A stretch of 61,891 nt of DNA from Syntrophobacterales bacterium. GTDB taxonomy: Bacteria; Desulfobacterota; Syntrophobacteria; Syntrophobacterales; Thermodesulforhabdaceae. The notes beneath the pieces were generated by a model, which did not search any database, had not been told where the DNA came from, and saw nothing but the letters and a program-made list of their open reading frames with translations. Position numbers and translations under genes: made by a program. Location of the stretch: the NCBI GenBank assembly GCA_026417655.1, contig JAOACS010000007.1, positions 1 to 61,891 of the forward strand, in the 5' to 3' direction. This document shows positions 42,788 through 52,115 of this stretch, piece after piece (within the stretch, counting starts at the first letter, position 1; the number at the start of each line of letters is the position of its first letter).

Positions 42788-45415
42788 ATGCCGGGAAAAA
42801 CTATAGTTTTCACATGGACTGTTTTTCTTTCCCTTATCTTTTTTGTTGGCCCTATAGGTGCCCAGGAAGTGATTGTGGGTATTTCTCCTCCTGTGATTCA
42901 TGGAACCAAAAATGTAGAAGCTACATCAAAGGCTATTTCCAGCTCCTTGGAGGAACAGTTAAGAAAACAAGGGATTAAGGTAGCATTGGAGCGAGAGGTT
43001 TTTAACTCCGATGATCAGGCGAAACGGAGTGGAAGCGTTAAGGGATGGGATTATGCTCTCTGGGGGTCTGTGACGGTTTTTGGGGATGCGTTGAGTATAG
43101 ATCTAAGGCTTGTTCCAATAAAGAAAACCGGAGATATTTTACCAGTCTTTGCCGAAGCTAAGGGAATGAAGGATATTATTAGAGCAGCGGGAGAAATAGC
43201 TGAAAAGGTTGCGAGTAGGGTTTTCCCTCAATGGATAGTCTCTAGTGTGCGCATCGAAGGTAATGAACGGATAGGAGCAGATGCTATAAAGGCGGTTATA
43301 ACAACCTCTCAGGGTCAACCCTTTTCTCAGGCAAAAGTTCAAGAGGATATCAAGAACATATACAACATGGGCTATTTTGAAGATGTTCGAGTTAGCGCAA
43401 AGGATACCCCAGAGGGTAAAGAGGTGATTTTTATCGTAAGAGAAAATCCCATAGTTGATGTGGTGGAGGTTAAAGGTAATTCTGGTATCGACAAAAAGGA
43501 TATTCTTGCAGCAATTCAAACGAAGCCCTATTCCGTATTAAAAAGAAAGCAGCTAGCTGACGATGTCCAAAACATTCTCACCCTATACCACCAGAAGGCT
43601 TATTACGATGCGAAGGTGGATTACACGATAGAATTTCCGCGGGATCCCCGGAAAGCTCAGGTAACCTTCCGGATCCAGGAAGGTAAAAAATTTTTTGTGA
43701 GGAAGATAACCTTTGTTGGAAACAAGTCCTTTTCGGATAGAAAACTCAAATCCGTAATGAATACCAAGGAAAAAAGCATTCTATTCTTTTGGAGCACGGA
43801 AAGAGGAGTATTGCAACACGATGTTTTAGAGACAGATGCCGATCGACTAACCGCCTTCTATCACGACAATGGCTTTATGGATGCTAGAGTAGGAACACCA
43901 AAGGTTGAGCAAAAAAGCGATGGTTTCTACATTCAAGTGCCCATAGAGGAAGGGGCTAGATACAAAGTGGGATACTTTAGGATTACTGGAGATCCCTTGG
44001 AAACAAAGGAAAATATATCCAAAAAGATCCAGACCAAGGTGGGCGAATATTTTAGTCGAGAGAAACTAAGGAAGGACATTCAATATCTTACCAGACTATG
44101 TCTTGATCAGGGCTATGCACGCGCAGAGGTGGATCCCCACATTCAGAAGGATTCTAATAAACGTGAAGCCAGTATTGAGCTTGAGGTCAAGAAGGGAGCA
44201 AAGGTTTCCATTGGTCGAATCACAATATCTGGCAATATGAAGACAAAGGATAAAGTCATAAGACGACAATTTCAAATAGCCGAAGGAGATACCTTCAGCG
44301 CTACAAAGATTGAAAACAGCGAATCTAGATTAAAAAGATTAGACTACTTCGAGGAGATTAAGATAAATCCAGTGGACACCGAAAGTCCCAACCTAATGGA
44401 TATAGAGGTTCAAGTGAAAGAGAAGCTTACTGGGCATATTGGAGCAGGGGGTGGGTATTCCTCTGACGAAGGTTTTTTTGTGGGCGGTGAAGTTACGCAG
44501 AGAAACCTCTTTGGTCGGGGACAGATACTTACCCTTAAGGCCCATTTTGGAGGATCTGTTCAGCGCTATATGTTAAGCTTCATTGAACCAAGCGTTTTTG
44601 ATACATACTACTTTTTTGCTTCAGATATTTACGATTGGGTTCGAGAATATGACGATTTTACGAAGGAAGCCCAGGGTTTTCAGTTAAGAACTGGTAGGGC
44701 CTTTGGTAACTGGAGTAAATTTACGGTGGGATACATCTTCGAAAATACCAATATAACTGACGTCTCCGAAAATGCCTCCTCTATCATTAAAAGACAGGAA
44801 GGACGACACATAAAAAGCAGTGTAGTGCTGGGCTTTGAAAGAGACTCGACCGATCATCCCTTTCTACCTACTAAAGGATCTATTGTAAGGGCAACTATTG
44901 AAGAATCAACCAGCTACCTCGGAAGTGAAACGGATTTTACAAAGTATGAGATCGCCGCTGGAAAGTATTTCCCTCTTTTCTGGAAATTTGTGGGACTTAT
45001 AAAGGGAGAGTTAGGGTGGATCATAAAAACTGGCGATAAGGATATTTTACTCTCCGATCGGTTTTTCCTGGGAGGAATAAACTCAGTAAGATCCTATGAC
45101 TGGGGAGATCTTAGTCCTAAAGATCCTGCAACGGGTGACAAGATAGGAGGTACTAAATACGGCCTATTCAATACTGAGATTACCTTCCCGATTGTGGAAG
45201 AGATAAATCTAAAGGGGGTCTTGTTCTTTGATGCAGGAAACGCCTTTGCTGAAGGGGAAAATTTAGATGTGTCAAAATTCAAAATGGGTGTAGGGGGAGG
45301 ACTTAGATGGGCCTCTCCCCTAGGTCCTCTAAGGATTGAATGGGCCTATAACCCAGATCCAGGTCCAGATGATCCTAAAAGTAGATGGCAGTTTTCAATG
45401 GGAGCATTTTTCTAG
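42788..45415 (+). CDS. bamA: Outer-membrane protein assembly factor BamA
   Basis: This 875-residue core of the BAM complex has a signal peptide (residues 1-26), a ~120-residue N-terminal region with a FlgO/TolB-like flavour (EVIVGISPPVIHGTKNVEA), then five POTRA domains (~150-545; e.g. VSSVRIEGNERIGADAIK, VDVVEVKGNSGIDKKDI, VRKITFVGNKSFSDRKLK). The 16-strand barrel starts at GHIGAGGGYSSDEG and ends FSMGAFF with the typical C-terminal Phe. The family's RGF is seen as VRSYDWGD. It is longer than the usual ~800 because of the extra N-terminal domain. skp and lpxD follow. Confidence 0.95.
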   Translation: MPGKTIVFTWTVFLSLIFFVGPIGAQEVIVGISPPVIHGTKNVEATSKAISSSLEEQLRKQGIKVALEREVFNSDDQAKRSGSVKGWDYALWGSVTVFGDALSIDLRLVPIKKTGDILPVFAEAKGMKDIIRAAGEIAEKVASRVFPQWIVSSVRIEGNERIGADAIKAVITTSQGQPFSQAKVQEDIKNIYNMGYFEDVRVSAKDTPEGKEVIFIVRENPIVDVVEVKGNSGIDKKDILAAIQTKPYSVLKRKQLADDVQNILTLYHQKAYYDAKVDYTIEFPRDPRKAQVTFRIQEGKKFFVRKITFVGNKSFSDRKLKSVMNTKEKSILFFWSTERGVLQHDVLETDADRLTAFYHDNGFMDARVGTPKVEQKSDGFYIQVPIEEGARYKVGYFRITGDPLETKENISKKIQTKVGEYFSREKLRKDIQYLTRLCLDQGYARAEVDPHIQKDSNKREASIELEVKKGAKVSIGRITISGNMKTKDKVIRRQFQIAEGDTFSATKIENSESRLKRLDYFEEIKINPVDTESPNLMDIEVQVKEKLTGHIGAGGGYSSDEGFFVGGEVTQRNLFGRGQILTLKAHFGGSVQRYMLSFIEPSVFDTYYFFASDIYDWVREYDDFTKEAQGFQLRTGRAFGNWSKFTVGYIFENTNITDVSENASSIIKRQEGRHIKSSVVLGFERDSTDHPFLPTKGSIVRATIEESTSYLGSETDFTKYEIAAGKYFPLFWKFVGLIKGELGWIIKTGDKDILLSDRFFLGGINSVRSYDWGDLSPKDPATGDKIGGTKYGLFNTEITFPIVEEINLKGVLFFDAGNAFAEGENLDVSKFKMGVGGGLRWASPLGPLRIEWAYNPDPGPDDPKSRWQFSMGAFF

Positions 45416-45432
45416 TGTTGGTTTTGTGGCAT

Positions 45433-45473
45433 AAAGGGAGAGTTAAAATCCCTTTTTCGCTCGTATCGGAGCG
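45433..45473 (+). other. Tandem hairpins between bamA and skp
   Basis: AAAGGGA (45433-45439) pairs with TCCCTTT (45449-45455), followed by TT. Then CGCTC (45458-45462) pairs with GAGCG (45469-45473) and AAAAA follows. These may act as a partial terminator or processing site that sets the ratio of bamA to skp. Confidence 0.4.
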
Positions 45474-45499
45474 ATAAAAACAACTCTATGGAGGTTTTC

Positions 45500-46081
45500 A
45501 TGAAAAGTATCAGGTGGTTCGTAACGTTATTCGCAGTAAGTGTCATGATCTTCGTAATAGGAGTGTCGCCATCGAAGGCGGAACAAAAGATCGGTTTTTT
45601 TGATCTCGAAAAGGTCTTATCCACATCCCAGTGGGGGAAGTCAGTTCAAGAAAAACTTAAAAAGGAAGAGGGACAGATTAGATCTCAGCTCCAAACCAAA
45701 CAGGAAGAACTCTCTAAAATGAGAGATGAGGTGCAGACCAAACAGGGAAGCGGTAAAGCAGCCGACGAAGCGAAAAAGCAGAAGATGAAAGAATTTGAAC
45801 AGAAACGGCAAGAGGCGGAACACTTTCTATTCGAATCGAATAAGAAACTTCAAAATCTCTCTGAACAATTAATGAAACCCCTAATAGATAAGATTATGGA
45901 AATCGTAAAAGATATAGCCAAGAAGGAAAAGTATGACCTCGTTTTAGAGGCTAGAAGAAGTGGTATGATTTATGGCGATGATAAGTATGATCTAACCCAG
46001 AAGATTATCCAGGAACTTGACAAACAGCCTCAGACAGTGGCTCCTGCTCCAACTTCGGCACCTACGGGACAAAAAAAATAG
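45500..46081 (+). CDS. OmpH/Skp family periplasmic chaperone
   Basis: This is a ~193-residue periplasmic chaperone that holds unfolded outer-membrane proteins for BamA. A signal peptide (SIRWFVTLFAVSVMIFVIG, then VSPSKA) is followed by KIGFFDLEKVLSTSQWG, a long charged coiled coil (residues ~45-125) and the conserved KEKYDLVLEARRSGMIYGDDKYDLT. ATG 45500 is chosen because GGAGG sits 5 bases upstream, while the earlier ATG 45488 overlaps that site. It lies between bamA and lpxD, as in many proteobacteria. Confidence 0.93.
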   Translation: MKSIRWFVTLFAVSVMIFVIGVSPSKAEQKIGFFDLEKVLSTSQWGKSVQEKLKKEEGQIRSQLQTKQEELSKMRDEVQTKQGSGKAADEAKKQKMKEFEQKRQEAEHFLFESNKKLQNLSEQLMKPLIDKIMEIVKDIAKKEKYDLVLEARRSGMIYGDDKYDLTQKIIQELDKQPQTVAPAPTSAPTGQKK

Positions 46082-46085
46082 CCCC

Positions 46086-47144
46086 ATGAACCCTGTGGGT
46101 AAAGAATACACCCTCTCTGAACTCGCCCGTCTCTTTGGAGTAAAGCTCCAAGGGGACGGCTCCATCGTAATTCGCGGTGTAGCACCCATAGAAAGGGCAG
46201 ATCGATATCATATCACTTTTATAGAAAGCCGTAAGTTCTTGCCTCCCAAACCTTCTATGATTACGGCGGGAGCTATCGTAACTCATCCATCCCTTGCGGA
46301 AAAGCTGTCGGAATTCCCCCTAATTTTATCACCTACTCCTAAGGCAACCTTTGCCCGTATCGCTCAAATCTTTTACAAAGGTCCGGCTTTGCCGACCGGT
46401 GTCCATCCTATGGCATGGATAAATCCTAAGGCCAGGGTTGAGGCAAATGTGAGGGTTGGCCCCTTTGTTTGTATAGGCGATGGATCAACTGTTGGGAAAG
46501 AAACTGTTATTATGGCCCACTGTTACGTGGGAAGTAACGTCGTTATAGGCAGTGGATGTCTTATTTATCCAGGGGTTATCATTCTGGATGGATGCACAAT
46601 AGGCGATAGGGTAATAATTCACAGTGGGACCGTTATTGGAAGTGATGGATTTGGTTATGCTCTCGATGAGCAGGGCGAACCTGTAAAAATCCCCCAATTA
46701 GGCACTGTGGTAATTGAAGATGATGTGGAAATTGGGGCCAATTGCACAATTGATCGTGCAACATTTGGAGAGACCCGAATTAAGCGAGGTTCTAAAATAG
46801 ACAATCTAGTCACGGTCGCCCATAACGTAACCTTAGGTCAACGATGTATCATTGCAGGGCAGTCAGGAATAGCGGGAAGTTCGATCCTGGGAGATGGAGT
46901 TATTGTAGGAGGACAGGTTGGAATAACTGATCATATCGTTATTGGGAATGGGGTAAGAATTGGAGCCAAAAGCGGAGTTTTTTATGATGTGAAGGATAAA
47001 ATGGATATATTTGGTATCCCAGCTCTTCCTAAAGAGGAGTACCTTAGGATTCAAGGAGGTATAAGAAGGATTGAACGCCTTAGGAAGAAGGTTAAGGATT
47101 TGGAAGAGATCGTTCAAAAATCTCTAACAGGGACAAAGAGATGA
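46086..47144 (+). CDS. lpxD: UDP-3-O-acylglucosamine N-acyltransferase LpxD
   Basis: This ~352-residue third enzyme of lipid A synthesis adds the N-linked acyl chain. The N-terminal uridine-binding domain ([18 protein letters not shown]) is followed by ~10 hexapeptide repeats ([17 protein letters not shown]...), and the catalytic His is in [20 protein letters not shown] and [16 protein letters not shown] are typical. A long C-terminal helix follows ([16 protein letters not shown]). The open frame before ATG 46086 lies inside skp and is ignored. fabZ overlaps its stop by 4 bases. Confidence 0.96.
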   Translation: MNPVGKEYTLSELARLFGVKLQGDGSIVIRGVAPIERADRYHITFIESRKFLPPKPSMITAGAIVTHPSLAEKLSEFPLILSPTPKATFARIAQIFYKGPALPTGVHPMAWINPKARVEANVRVGPFVCIGDGSTVGKETVIMAHCYVGSNVVIGSGCLIYPGVIILDGCTIGDRVIIHSGTVIGSDGFGYALDEQGEPVKIPQLGTVVIEDDVEIGANCTIDRATFGETRIKRGSKIDNLVTVAHNVTLGQRCIIAGQSGIAGSSILGDGVIVGGQVGITDHIVIGNGVRIGAKSGVFYDVKDKMDIFGIPALPKEEYLRIQGGIRRIERLRKKVKDLEEIVQKSLTGTKR

Positions 47145-47569
47145 CAAAAGATGTCAAATGGATTCAGTCTGTATTGCCCCATAGGTATCCCTTTCTGATG
47201 GTGGATCGAATCCTTTTTATATCGGCTGAAGAAGCCGTTGGAGTAAAAAATGTAACGATAAATGAGCCGTATTTTCAGGGGCACTTTCCTGACGATCCCA
47301 TTATGCCAGGTGTTCTACTTTTAGAGGCCCTTGCTCAACTTGGTGGTGCCATGATTAACTTCGGTCATGGCGAAAAGGAGGAAAGAAGAGGCTACTTTGC
47401 AGGACTAGATGGTGTAAGGTTTAGAAGGCCGGTCCGCCCTGGGGATCAAATCATCTTAAAGGTGACCCTTATTAAGCATAAAGGAAACATTTACAAACTG
47501 AAGGGTGAAGCAACAGTAGATGGCGAGACTGTAGTAGAGGGTGAACTTCTTATAGCTCTTGGTAAATGA
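47141..47569 (+). CDS. fabZ: 3-hydroxyacyl-ACP dehydratase FabZ
   Basis: This 142-residue hot-dog-fold enzyme dehydrates 3-hydroxyacyl-ACP in fatty-acid elongation and competes with LpxA/LpxD for the same substrates. [13 protein letters not shown] (catalytic His) and [26 protein letters not shown] (catalytic Glu in the central helix) are diagnostic. ATGA overlaps with lpxD on one side and lpxA on the other show tight coupling. Confidence 0.97.
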   Translation: MTKDVKWIQSVLPHRYPFLMVDRILFISAEEAVGVKNVTINEPYFQGHFPDDPIMPGVLLLEALAQLGGAMINFGHGEKEERRGYFAGLDGVRFRRPVRPGDQIILKVTLIKHKGNIYKLKGEATVDGETVVEGELLIALGK

Positions 47570-47595
47570 GTTATCAACAGGAGGGGAAGATTAAA

Positions 47596-48375
47596 GTGAG
47601 CCAGATTCATCCAACAGCGGTTGTTCACAGGGGAGCGGAGATAGGAGAAGGCACAATCATTGAACCCTATGTTATTATAGGACCTGAGGTGAAAATTGGG
47701 AAAGGTAATAGAATCGGAGCCCACACGGTTATAGAGGGCCGAACAACTATTGGTGAGGGTAACACTATTTTCCCCTTTGTATCTATAGGCTTACCACCCC
47801 AAGACATATCCTATCGAGACGAGCCAACGGAAGTTGTAATAGGAAACCGTAATATCATACGAGAGGGGGTAACCATCCATAGAGGCACAATAAGAGGGAC
47901 TGGATTGACCAAGATTGGCGACGACAACTATCTTATGGCCTATTCTCACGTAGCCCACGATTGTGTGATAGGAAACCACGTAATTCTAGCCAATTGTGCA
48001 TCCCTTGCGGGACACGTAATTATTAGTGATTATGCTGTCATAGGAGGCCTTGTAGGGGTTCATCAGTTCGTTCGAATAGGAAAATACGCATTTATAGGTG
48101 GACTCAGCGGGATTTCAATGGATATTCCTCCCTTTATGATAGCCGCTGGCGACAGGGCAAAACTCTATGGGCCAAATATTGTGGGTCTTAGACGCGCTGG
48201 CTTTTCTCCTGAAACGATCATGTCTATAAAAAGAGCATACAAGATCCTATTCCGTTCAGGTCTTACGTTACAAAAGGCAATAAATAAGCTTCGAGGAGAA
48301 AAGGTCCCATCAAGGGAAGTTGAAGAACTTATTGAGTTTATGGAGGCTCCCTCTAAAAGAGGCGTAACGAGGTAA
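47596..48375 (+). CDS. lpxA: UDP-N-acetylglucosamine O-acyltransferase LpxA
   Basis: This ~259-residue first enzyme of lipid A synthesis has left-handed beta-helix repeats from IHPTAVVHRGAEIGEGT onwards, the catalytic His in MAYSHVAHDCVIGN and IADY/GVHQFVRIGKYAF, then the C-terminal helices (GLRRAGFSPETIMSIKRAYKI). An ATG at 47566 opens the frame, but GTG 47596 sits 8-9 bases behind AGGAGGGG and gives the standard LpxA N-terminus, so I start there. If its dehydrogenase-fused neighbour makes a 3-amino sugar, this LpxA may use an amino-sugar acceptor. Confidence 0.96.
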   Translation: MSQIHPTAVVHRGAEIGEGTIIEPYVIIGPEVKIGKGNRIGAHTVIEGRTTIGEGNTIFPFVSIGLPPQDISYRDEPTEVVIGNRNIIREGVTIHRGTIRGTGLTKIGDDNYLMAYSHVAHDCVIGNHVILANCASLAGHVIISDYAVIGGLVGVHQFVRIGKYAFIGGLSGISMDIPPFMIAAGDRAKLYGPNIVGLRRAGFSPETIMSIKRAYKILFRSGLTLQKAINKLRGEKVPSREVEELIEFMEAPSKRGVTR

Positions 48376-48379
48376 GAAG

Positions 48380-50212
48380 GTGATTAGAAAGGAGCTATCC
48401 CTTACCAACTCTTCAAACAACCCCATTGGTTTAATAGCCGGAGGAGGTCAATTTCCCATTCTATTTTCTAAAGCAGCAAAGGAAAACGGATTTTCTGTGG
48501 TAGCTATAGGGATTGAGGGAGACGCCTCCAATGAATTAGCTAAATGGACAGACTATCTCTATTGGGTAAAACTTGGCGAGGTGGGCAAAATCATTTCAAT
48601 CTTAAAGAATCAATGTGTTGGTCGAGTGGTTTTGGCGGGACATGTTGACAAAAAACGTATCTACTCAAGAATTAAACTAGATCTTCGCGGTGCAAAGCTC
48701 GCCATGAAGCTTATCAACAAAAACGATGATGCTTTGCTTAGAACCTTTGCTGAAGAATTAGAAAAGGAGGGGATAATTGTAGAACCATCTACCCTATTTC
48801 TAACATCCCTAATTGCTCCCGAGGGAATTCTTACTAAGAGGGTTCCAACTCCTAGAGAAGTTAAAGATATTGTCTTTGGGTGGAGGTTAGCTAAATCTAT
48901 TGGTGGAATGGATATAGGACAGTGTGTCGTTGTTAAGCATCAGGCAGTTCTTGCAGTTGAAGCTATTGACGGCACAGATGCTACCATAATTAGAGGGGGG
49001 AAACTTTGTAACGGTGGAGCTGTAGTGGTAAAGGTCAGCAAACCCGGTCAGGATCTACGCTTTGATGTTCCATCTGTTGGGCTAGGCACTATTGAGACAA
49101 TGAAAAAAGTAGATGCAAAGGTTCTCGCTATAGAGGCGGGAAAAACTCTCATATTTGATAAAGATGCTATGATTAAAGAGGCCGATAGTGGGGGAATCGC
49201 TATTGTAGCTTTGAAGAATCCAGAGGATATAAAACATCTCCAGAGAAAGGTCGATGGATATAAGGGTATTTTTTCTTTCCTTAGAGGTAGAAAAAAGAGT
49301 CTAAAAATGGGAGTAGTTGGCACGGGATACCTAGGGAAATTTCATGTAGAAAAGCTCGCTCAGATGCCCTTTGTTGATCTAAGAGCCGTTGTAGATATTA
49401 ATGAAGAGGTAGCTAAATCTGTAGGTAACCGCTTTAGAGTTCCCTACTTTACATCCCATCATGAAATTATCGGAGAAGTTGAGGCCGTAACTATCGCTAC
49501 CCCTACAGATACGCATTTCTCCATAGCACAGGATCTCCTAGAGGCAGGGATACACGTATTTATAGAAAAACCCATAACTCGAAGACTTGAAGAGGCCGAT
49601 CACCTTATTGAACTAGCTGAGAGGAAAGGGTGTGTTCTTCAGGTAGGCCATATTGAGCGCTTTAATCCTGCCTTTATAGCCCTAAGTAAGAGGATTAAAT
49701 CGCCATCTTTTATATACTCGAAACGTCTTAGTCCATTTAAAGAGAGAAGTGTAGGTATTGATGTCGTGCTGGATCTTATGATTCATGATATTGATCTACT
49801 TTTAAATCTTGTTCCCGGTGAGATATCTAGCTGGTCAATAGATGGGAAGGCCGTTGTGACCCATTTACCGGATGTGGTCTTCGCCCGCATGGACTTCTCC
49901 ACCGGAACCACGGCCTATCTTGAAGCGAGCCGAATATGGAGTGATGAAATCAGGAAGATGGAGGTAATTGAAAATGGAGTCTGCCTAGTAGCCGATTATA
50001 AGAGACAGGAGGTCCATGAGTTCTCTATAAATTCAAAGGCTAATGTCCCTAAAGTGTTAGAGGTGGAACCCATGGATACATTAGAAAGTGAACTTCGTAG
50101 CTTCGTAGAAGCTGTTATGTTCTCAAATAAGCCATCGGTTGATGGTCAGGCGGCGCGGCGGGCTCTTGCGCTTGCCCTCCAAATGTCACAAGCCATTTCC
50201 AAAACCTTTTAG
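48380..50212 (+). CDS. lpxI: Fusion of LpxI (UDP-2,3-diacylglucosamine hydrolase) and Gfo/Idh/MocA dehydrogenase
   Basis: This 610-residue two-domain protein has LpxI (DUF1009) at residues ~15-290: IGLIAGGGQFPILFSKAA, GEVGKIISILK, RVVLAGHVDKK, LLRTFAEELEKEGI, KHQAVLAVEAIDGTDATI and DVPSVGLGTIETM. After a ~25-residue linker (KVDGYKGIFSFLRGRKKSL), residues ~312-610 are a complete Gfo/Idh/MocA enzyme with Rossmann motif MGVVGTGYLGKFH, then VTIATPTDTH, FIEKPITRR (EKP) and GHIERFNPAF. LpxI makes lipid X. The dehydrogenase could be GnnA-like (UDP-GlcNAc 3-oxidation), which in some bacteria lies between lpxA and lpxB. The frame is continuous. The start is GTG. Confidence 0.9.
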   Translation: MIRKELSLTNSSNNPIGLIAGGGQFPILFSKAAKENGFSVVAIGIEGDASNELAKWTDYLYWVKLGEVGKIISILKNQCVGRVVLAGHVDKKRIYSRIKLDLRGAKLAMKLINKNDDALLRTFAEELEKEGIIVEPSTLFLTSLIAPEGILTKRVPTPREVKDIVFGWRLAKSIGGMDIGQCVVVKHQAVLAVEAIDGTDATIIRGGKLCNGGAVVVKVSKPGQDLRFDVPSVGLGTIETMKKVDAKVLAIEAGKTLIFDKDAMIKEADSGGIAIVALKNPEDIKHLQRKVDGYKGIFSFLRGRKKSLKMGVVGTGYLGKFHVEKLAQMPFVDLRAVVDINEEVAKSVGNRFRVPYFTSHHEIIGEVEAVTIATPTDTHFSIAQDLLEAGIHVFIEKPITRRLEEADHLIELAERKGCVLQVGHIERFNPAFIALSKRIKSPSFIYSKRLSPFKERSVGIDVVLDLMIHDIDLLLNLVPGEISSWSIDGKAVVTHLPDVVFARMDFSTGTTAYLEASRIWSDEIRKMEVIENGVCLVADYKRQEVHEFSINSKANVPKVLEVEPMDTLESELRSFVEAVMFSNKPSVDGQAARRALALALQMSQAISKTF

Positions 50213-50235
50213 CATTGATTTGTAGGGACCAGAGA

Positions 50236-51399
50236 ATGGATATCTTAATTTCTACCGGTGATCTTTCGGGAGAAATTTATGGGGTGGAAATTCTAGGCAG
50301 GTTAAGGAAGGTGTTTCCAACGGTAAATTTTTTTTCCCTCACAAAGGGTATTCTTTCAAAGGCCGGTGCTATTCCCATAAGTCCAATAACCAACATTGGA
50401 GTAGTGGGCATCACTGAAGTGATAACTCAGGCCAAGAATCTATGGAAGCTTTTACAATGTCTACAAAGTTTTTTTGAACGCTCGACTCCAAAGGTTGTGA
50501 TTCTTATAGATTTTCCTGACATGAATCTCCACATTGTGGCTCGCATGGCGAAGCGTAGGGGTGCCAGGGTGTTATATTTTATTCCTCCTCAGGTATGGGC
50601 ATGGCGCCCATCCCGCATAAAGCTCTTAAAAAAACTAACCGATAGCCTGATAGTAATACTTCCCTTCGAGGAATCCTTCTATAAGAGAGCAAATATAAAA
50701 GAGGTTGTCTATTTTGGACATCCCCTTGTGGACAGGGTATCCCTCAATAGATTTCCTACCTTAGAGACTGAAAAGAGTTTGACCATAGGGCTCTTCCCAG
50801 GAAGTAGAATTTCCGAATGGAACCATCATATACCAATTGTAAATGAAGTTGTAAGCCAACTTCGCTCCCTTTACTCCGAAGCACGCTTTCTCTTGGCAGT
50901 AGCACCGGGAATGGAAAAACTGGTTTCTAGTTTTGAGCTAAGCCATTATATAGAATTAATTTTTGGATCGGAGTTAGAAACCGCAACAGAAGGTGTCTTG
51001 AAAAGGTGTCATCTTGCTCTCATGGCCTCCGGAACTGTAACTCTTGAAGCTGCCCTTCTAGGGGTTCCCATGATCGTATTTTACAAAGTATCCCCATTAA
51101 GCGCCCTGATTACCAGAAAACTTATAAAGATTCCCTTTGGTTCACTACCAAATATTATCGTAGGAGAATATATTGTCCCCGAATTTATCGAATTTATCAG
51201 GCATTTTGAACCCGAGGATCTCCTAAGGGCTACTAAACATCTAATTGAGGACTTCTATTTATTTAAAAACAATCAACACCTTCATGACTCAGCATGGCAG
51301 AAACAAAAAGTTGCCCTTACAAAGGTGAAGGAAAGTCTCGGAACTCCCCCAGTAATGGAGCGAATTGCCGATTATATTTTGTCTTTTATTACAAGATAA
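50236..51399 (+). CDS. lpxB: Lipid-A-disaccharide synthase LpxB
   Basis: This ~387-residue GT19 glycosyltransferase joins lipid X and UDP-diacyl-GlcN. MDILISTGDLSGEIYGVEIL (GDxSGD-type start, here GDLSGE), VVILIDFPDMNLHIVARMAKRRG, YFIPPQVWAWRPSRIKLLKK, YFGHPLVDRV, LFPGSRISEW and LMASGTVTLEAALLGVPMIVFYK match family hallmarks. The frame opens at a TTG (50215), but ATG 50236 follows AGGGA. It follows the LpxI fusion by 23 bases. Confidence 0.96.
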   Translation: MDILISTGDLSGEIYGVEILGRLRKVFPTVNFFSLTKGILSKAGAIPISPITNIGVVGITEVITQAKNLWKLLQCLQSFFERSTPKVVILIDFPDMNLHIVARMAKRRGARVLYFIPPQVWAWRPSRIKLLKKLTDSLIVILPFEESFYKRANIKEVVYFGHPLVDRVSLNRFPTLETEKSLTIGLFPGSRISEWNHHIPIVNEVVSQLRSLYSEARFLLAVAPGMEKLVSSFELSHYIELIFGSELETATEGVLKRCHLALMASGTVTLEAALLGVPMIVFYKVSPLSALITRKLIKIPFGSLPNIIVGEYIVPEFIEFIRHFEPEDLLRATKHLIEDFYLFKNNQHLHDSAWQKQKVALTKVKESLGTPPVMERIADYILSFITR

Positions 51400-51416
51400 T
51401 TTAGAGGACAAAGAAC

Positions 51417-52115
51417 ATGAGATTGATACCACCAGAAGAGAGGCTAATCCTTGCTCTTGATCTTCCAACGAAGGATGAAGCAATAAAGGTCGTAAAAAGA
51501 GTAGAGGGCTACATTAGGTTTTTCAAAGTGGGACTTCAACTTTTTCTTGCAAGTCACTTTTACATGGTAGATTGGCTGGGAGATAAGGGATATAAAGTTT
51601 TCCTCGATCTCAAACTTCATGACATTCCCAATACGGTGATTCATGCCCTAAATGTGATGTCCCAACATCCTGTTACCTTCACAACCCTCCATGCGGAGGA
51701 GTCAATTCTTAGAGCTGGTGTTGAAGCGGTAGGTGATAGGATAGGAATTCTTGCCGTTACGGTTCTTACTAGCGTGGACCCAAAGTATTTTAACTGGGGA
51801 AAATCCCTTGAAGAGGTAGTTATAGAAAGAACTGGAATAGCTATAGATGCTGGATGTGTTGGTGTTATAGCCTCAGGAAAGGAGGTGTCTCTCATAAGAA
51901 AAGAGTATGGAGAAGATCCTATTATTGTCACACCGGGCATTAGATCGCAATCCACTGGGGTGAGGGACGATCAAAAAAGAACTGTGACAGCCTTTGAAGC
52001 AATTAAAAATGGTTCCGATTATATAGTCGTGGGAAGACCAATACTTAATGCTCTAGATCCAAAAACTGTAATTGTTGAAATTGTAAAAGACATAGAAAAA
52101 GCCATGAAGAAATGA
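51417..52115 (+). CDS. pyrF: Orotidine 5'-phosphate decarboxylase
   Basis: This 232-residue TIM barrel forms UMP. It has LILALDLPTKDEAI, the FFKVGLQLFL strand and the catalytic VFLDLKLHDIPNTV (DxKxxDI), with the phosphate loop VTPGIRSQSTGVRDDQKR and YIVVGRPIL. It sits after lpxB and its stop is overlapped by the HD-GYP start, so it appears transcribed with envelope genes and not with pyrB/pyrC at 12033-15004. Confidence 0.96.
   Translation: MRLIPPEERLILALDLPTKDEAIKVVKRVEGYIRFFKVGLQLFLASHFYMVDWLGDKGYKVFLDLKLHDIPNTVIHALNVMSQHPVTFTTLHAEESILRAGVEAVGDRIGILAVTVLTSVDPKYFNWGKSLEEVVIERTGIAIDAGCVGVIASGKEVSLIRKEYGEDPIIVTPGIRSQSTGVRDDQKRTVTAFEAIKNGSDYIVVGRPILNALDPKTVIVEIVKDIEKAMKK

Noticed and set aside
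43139-43519. Minus-strand 126-codon frame in bamA
   Set aside because: It is a shadow of the POTRA region, with no ribosome site and Cys/His-rich random composition.
46017-46085. Longer LpxD start inside skp
   Set aside because: The extra residues are not LpxD-like and overlap the skp coding end. ATG 46086 gives the expected N-terminus.
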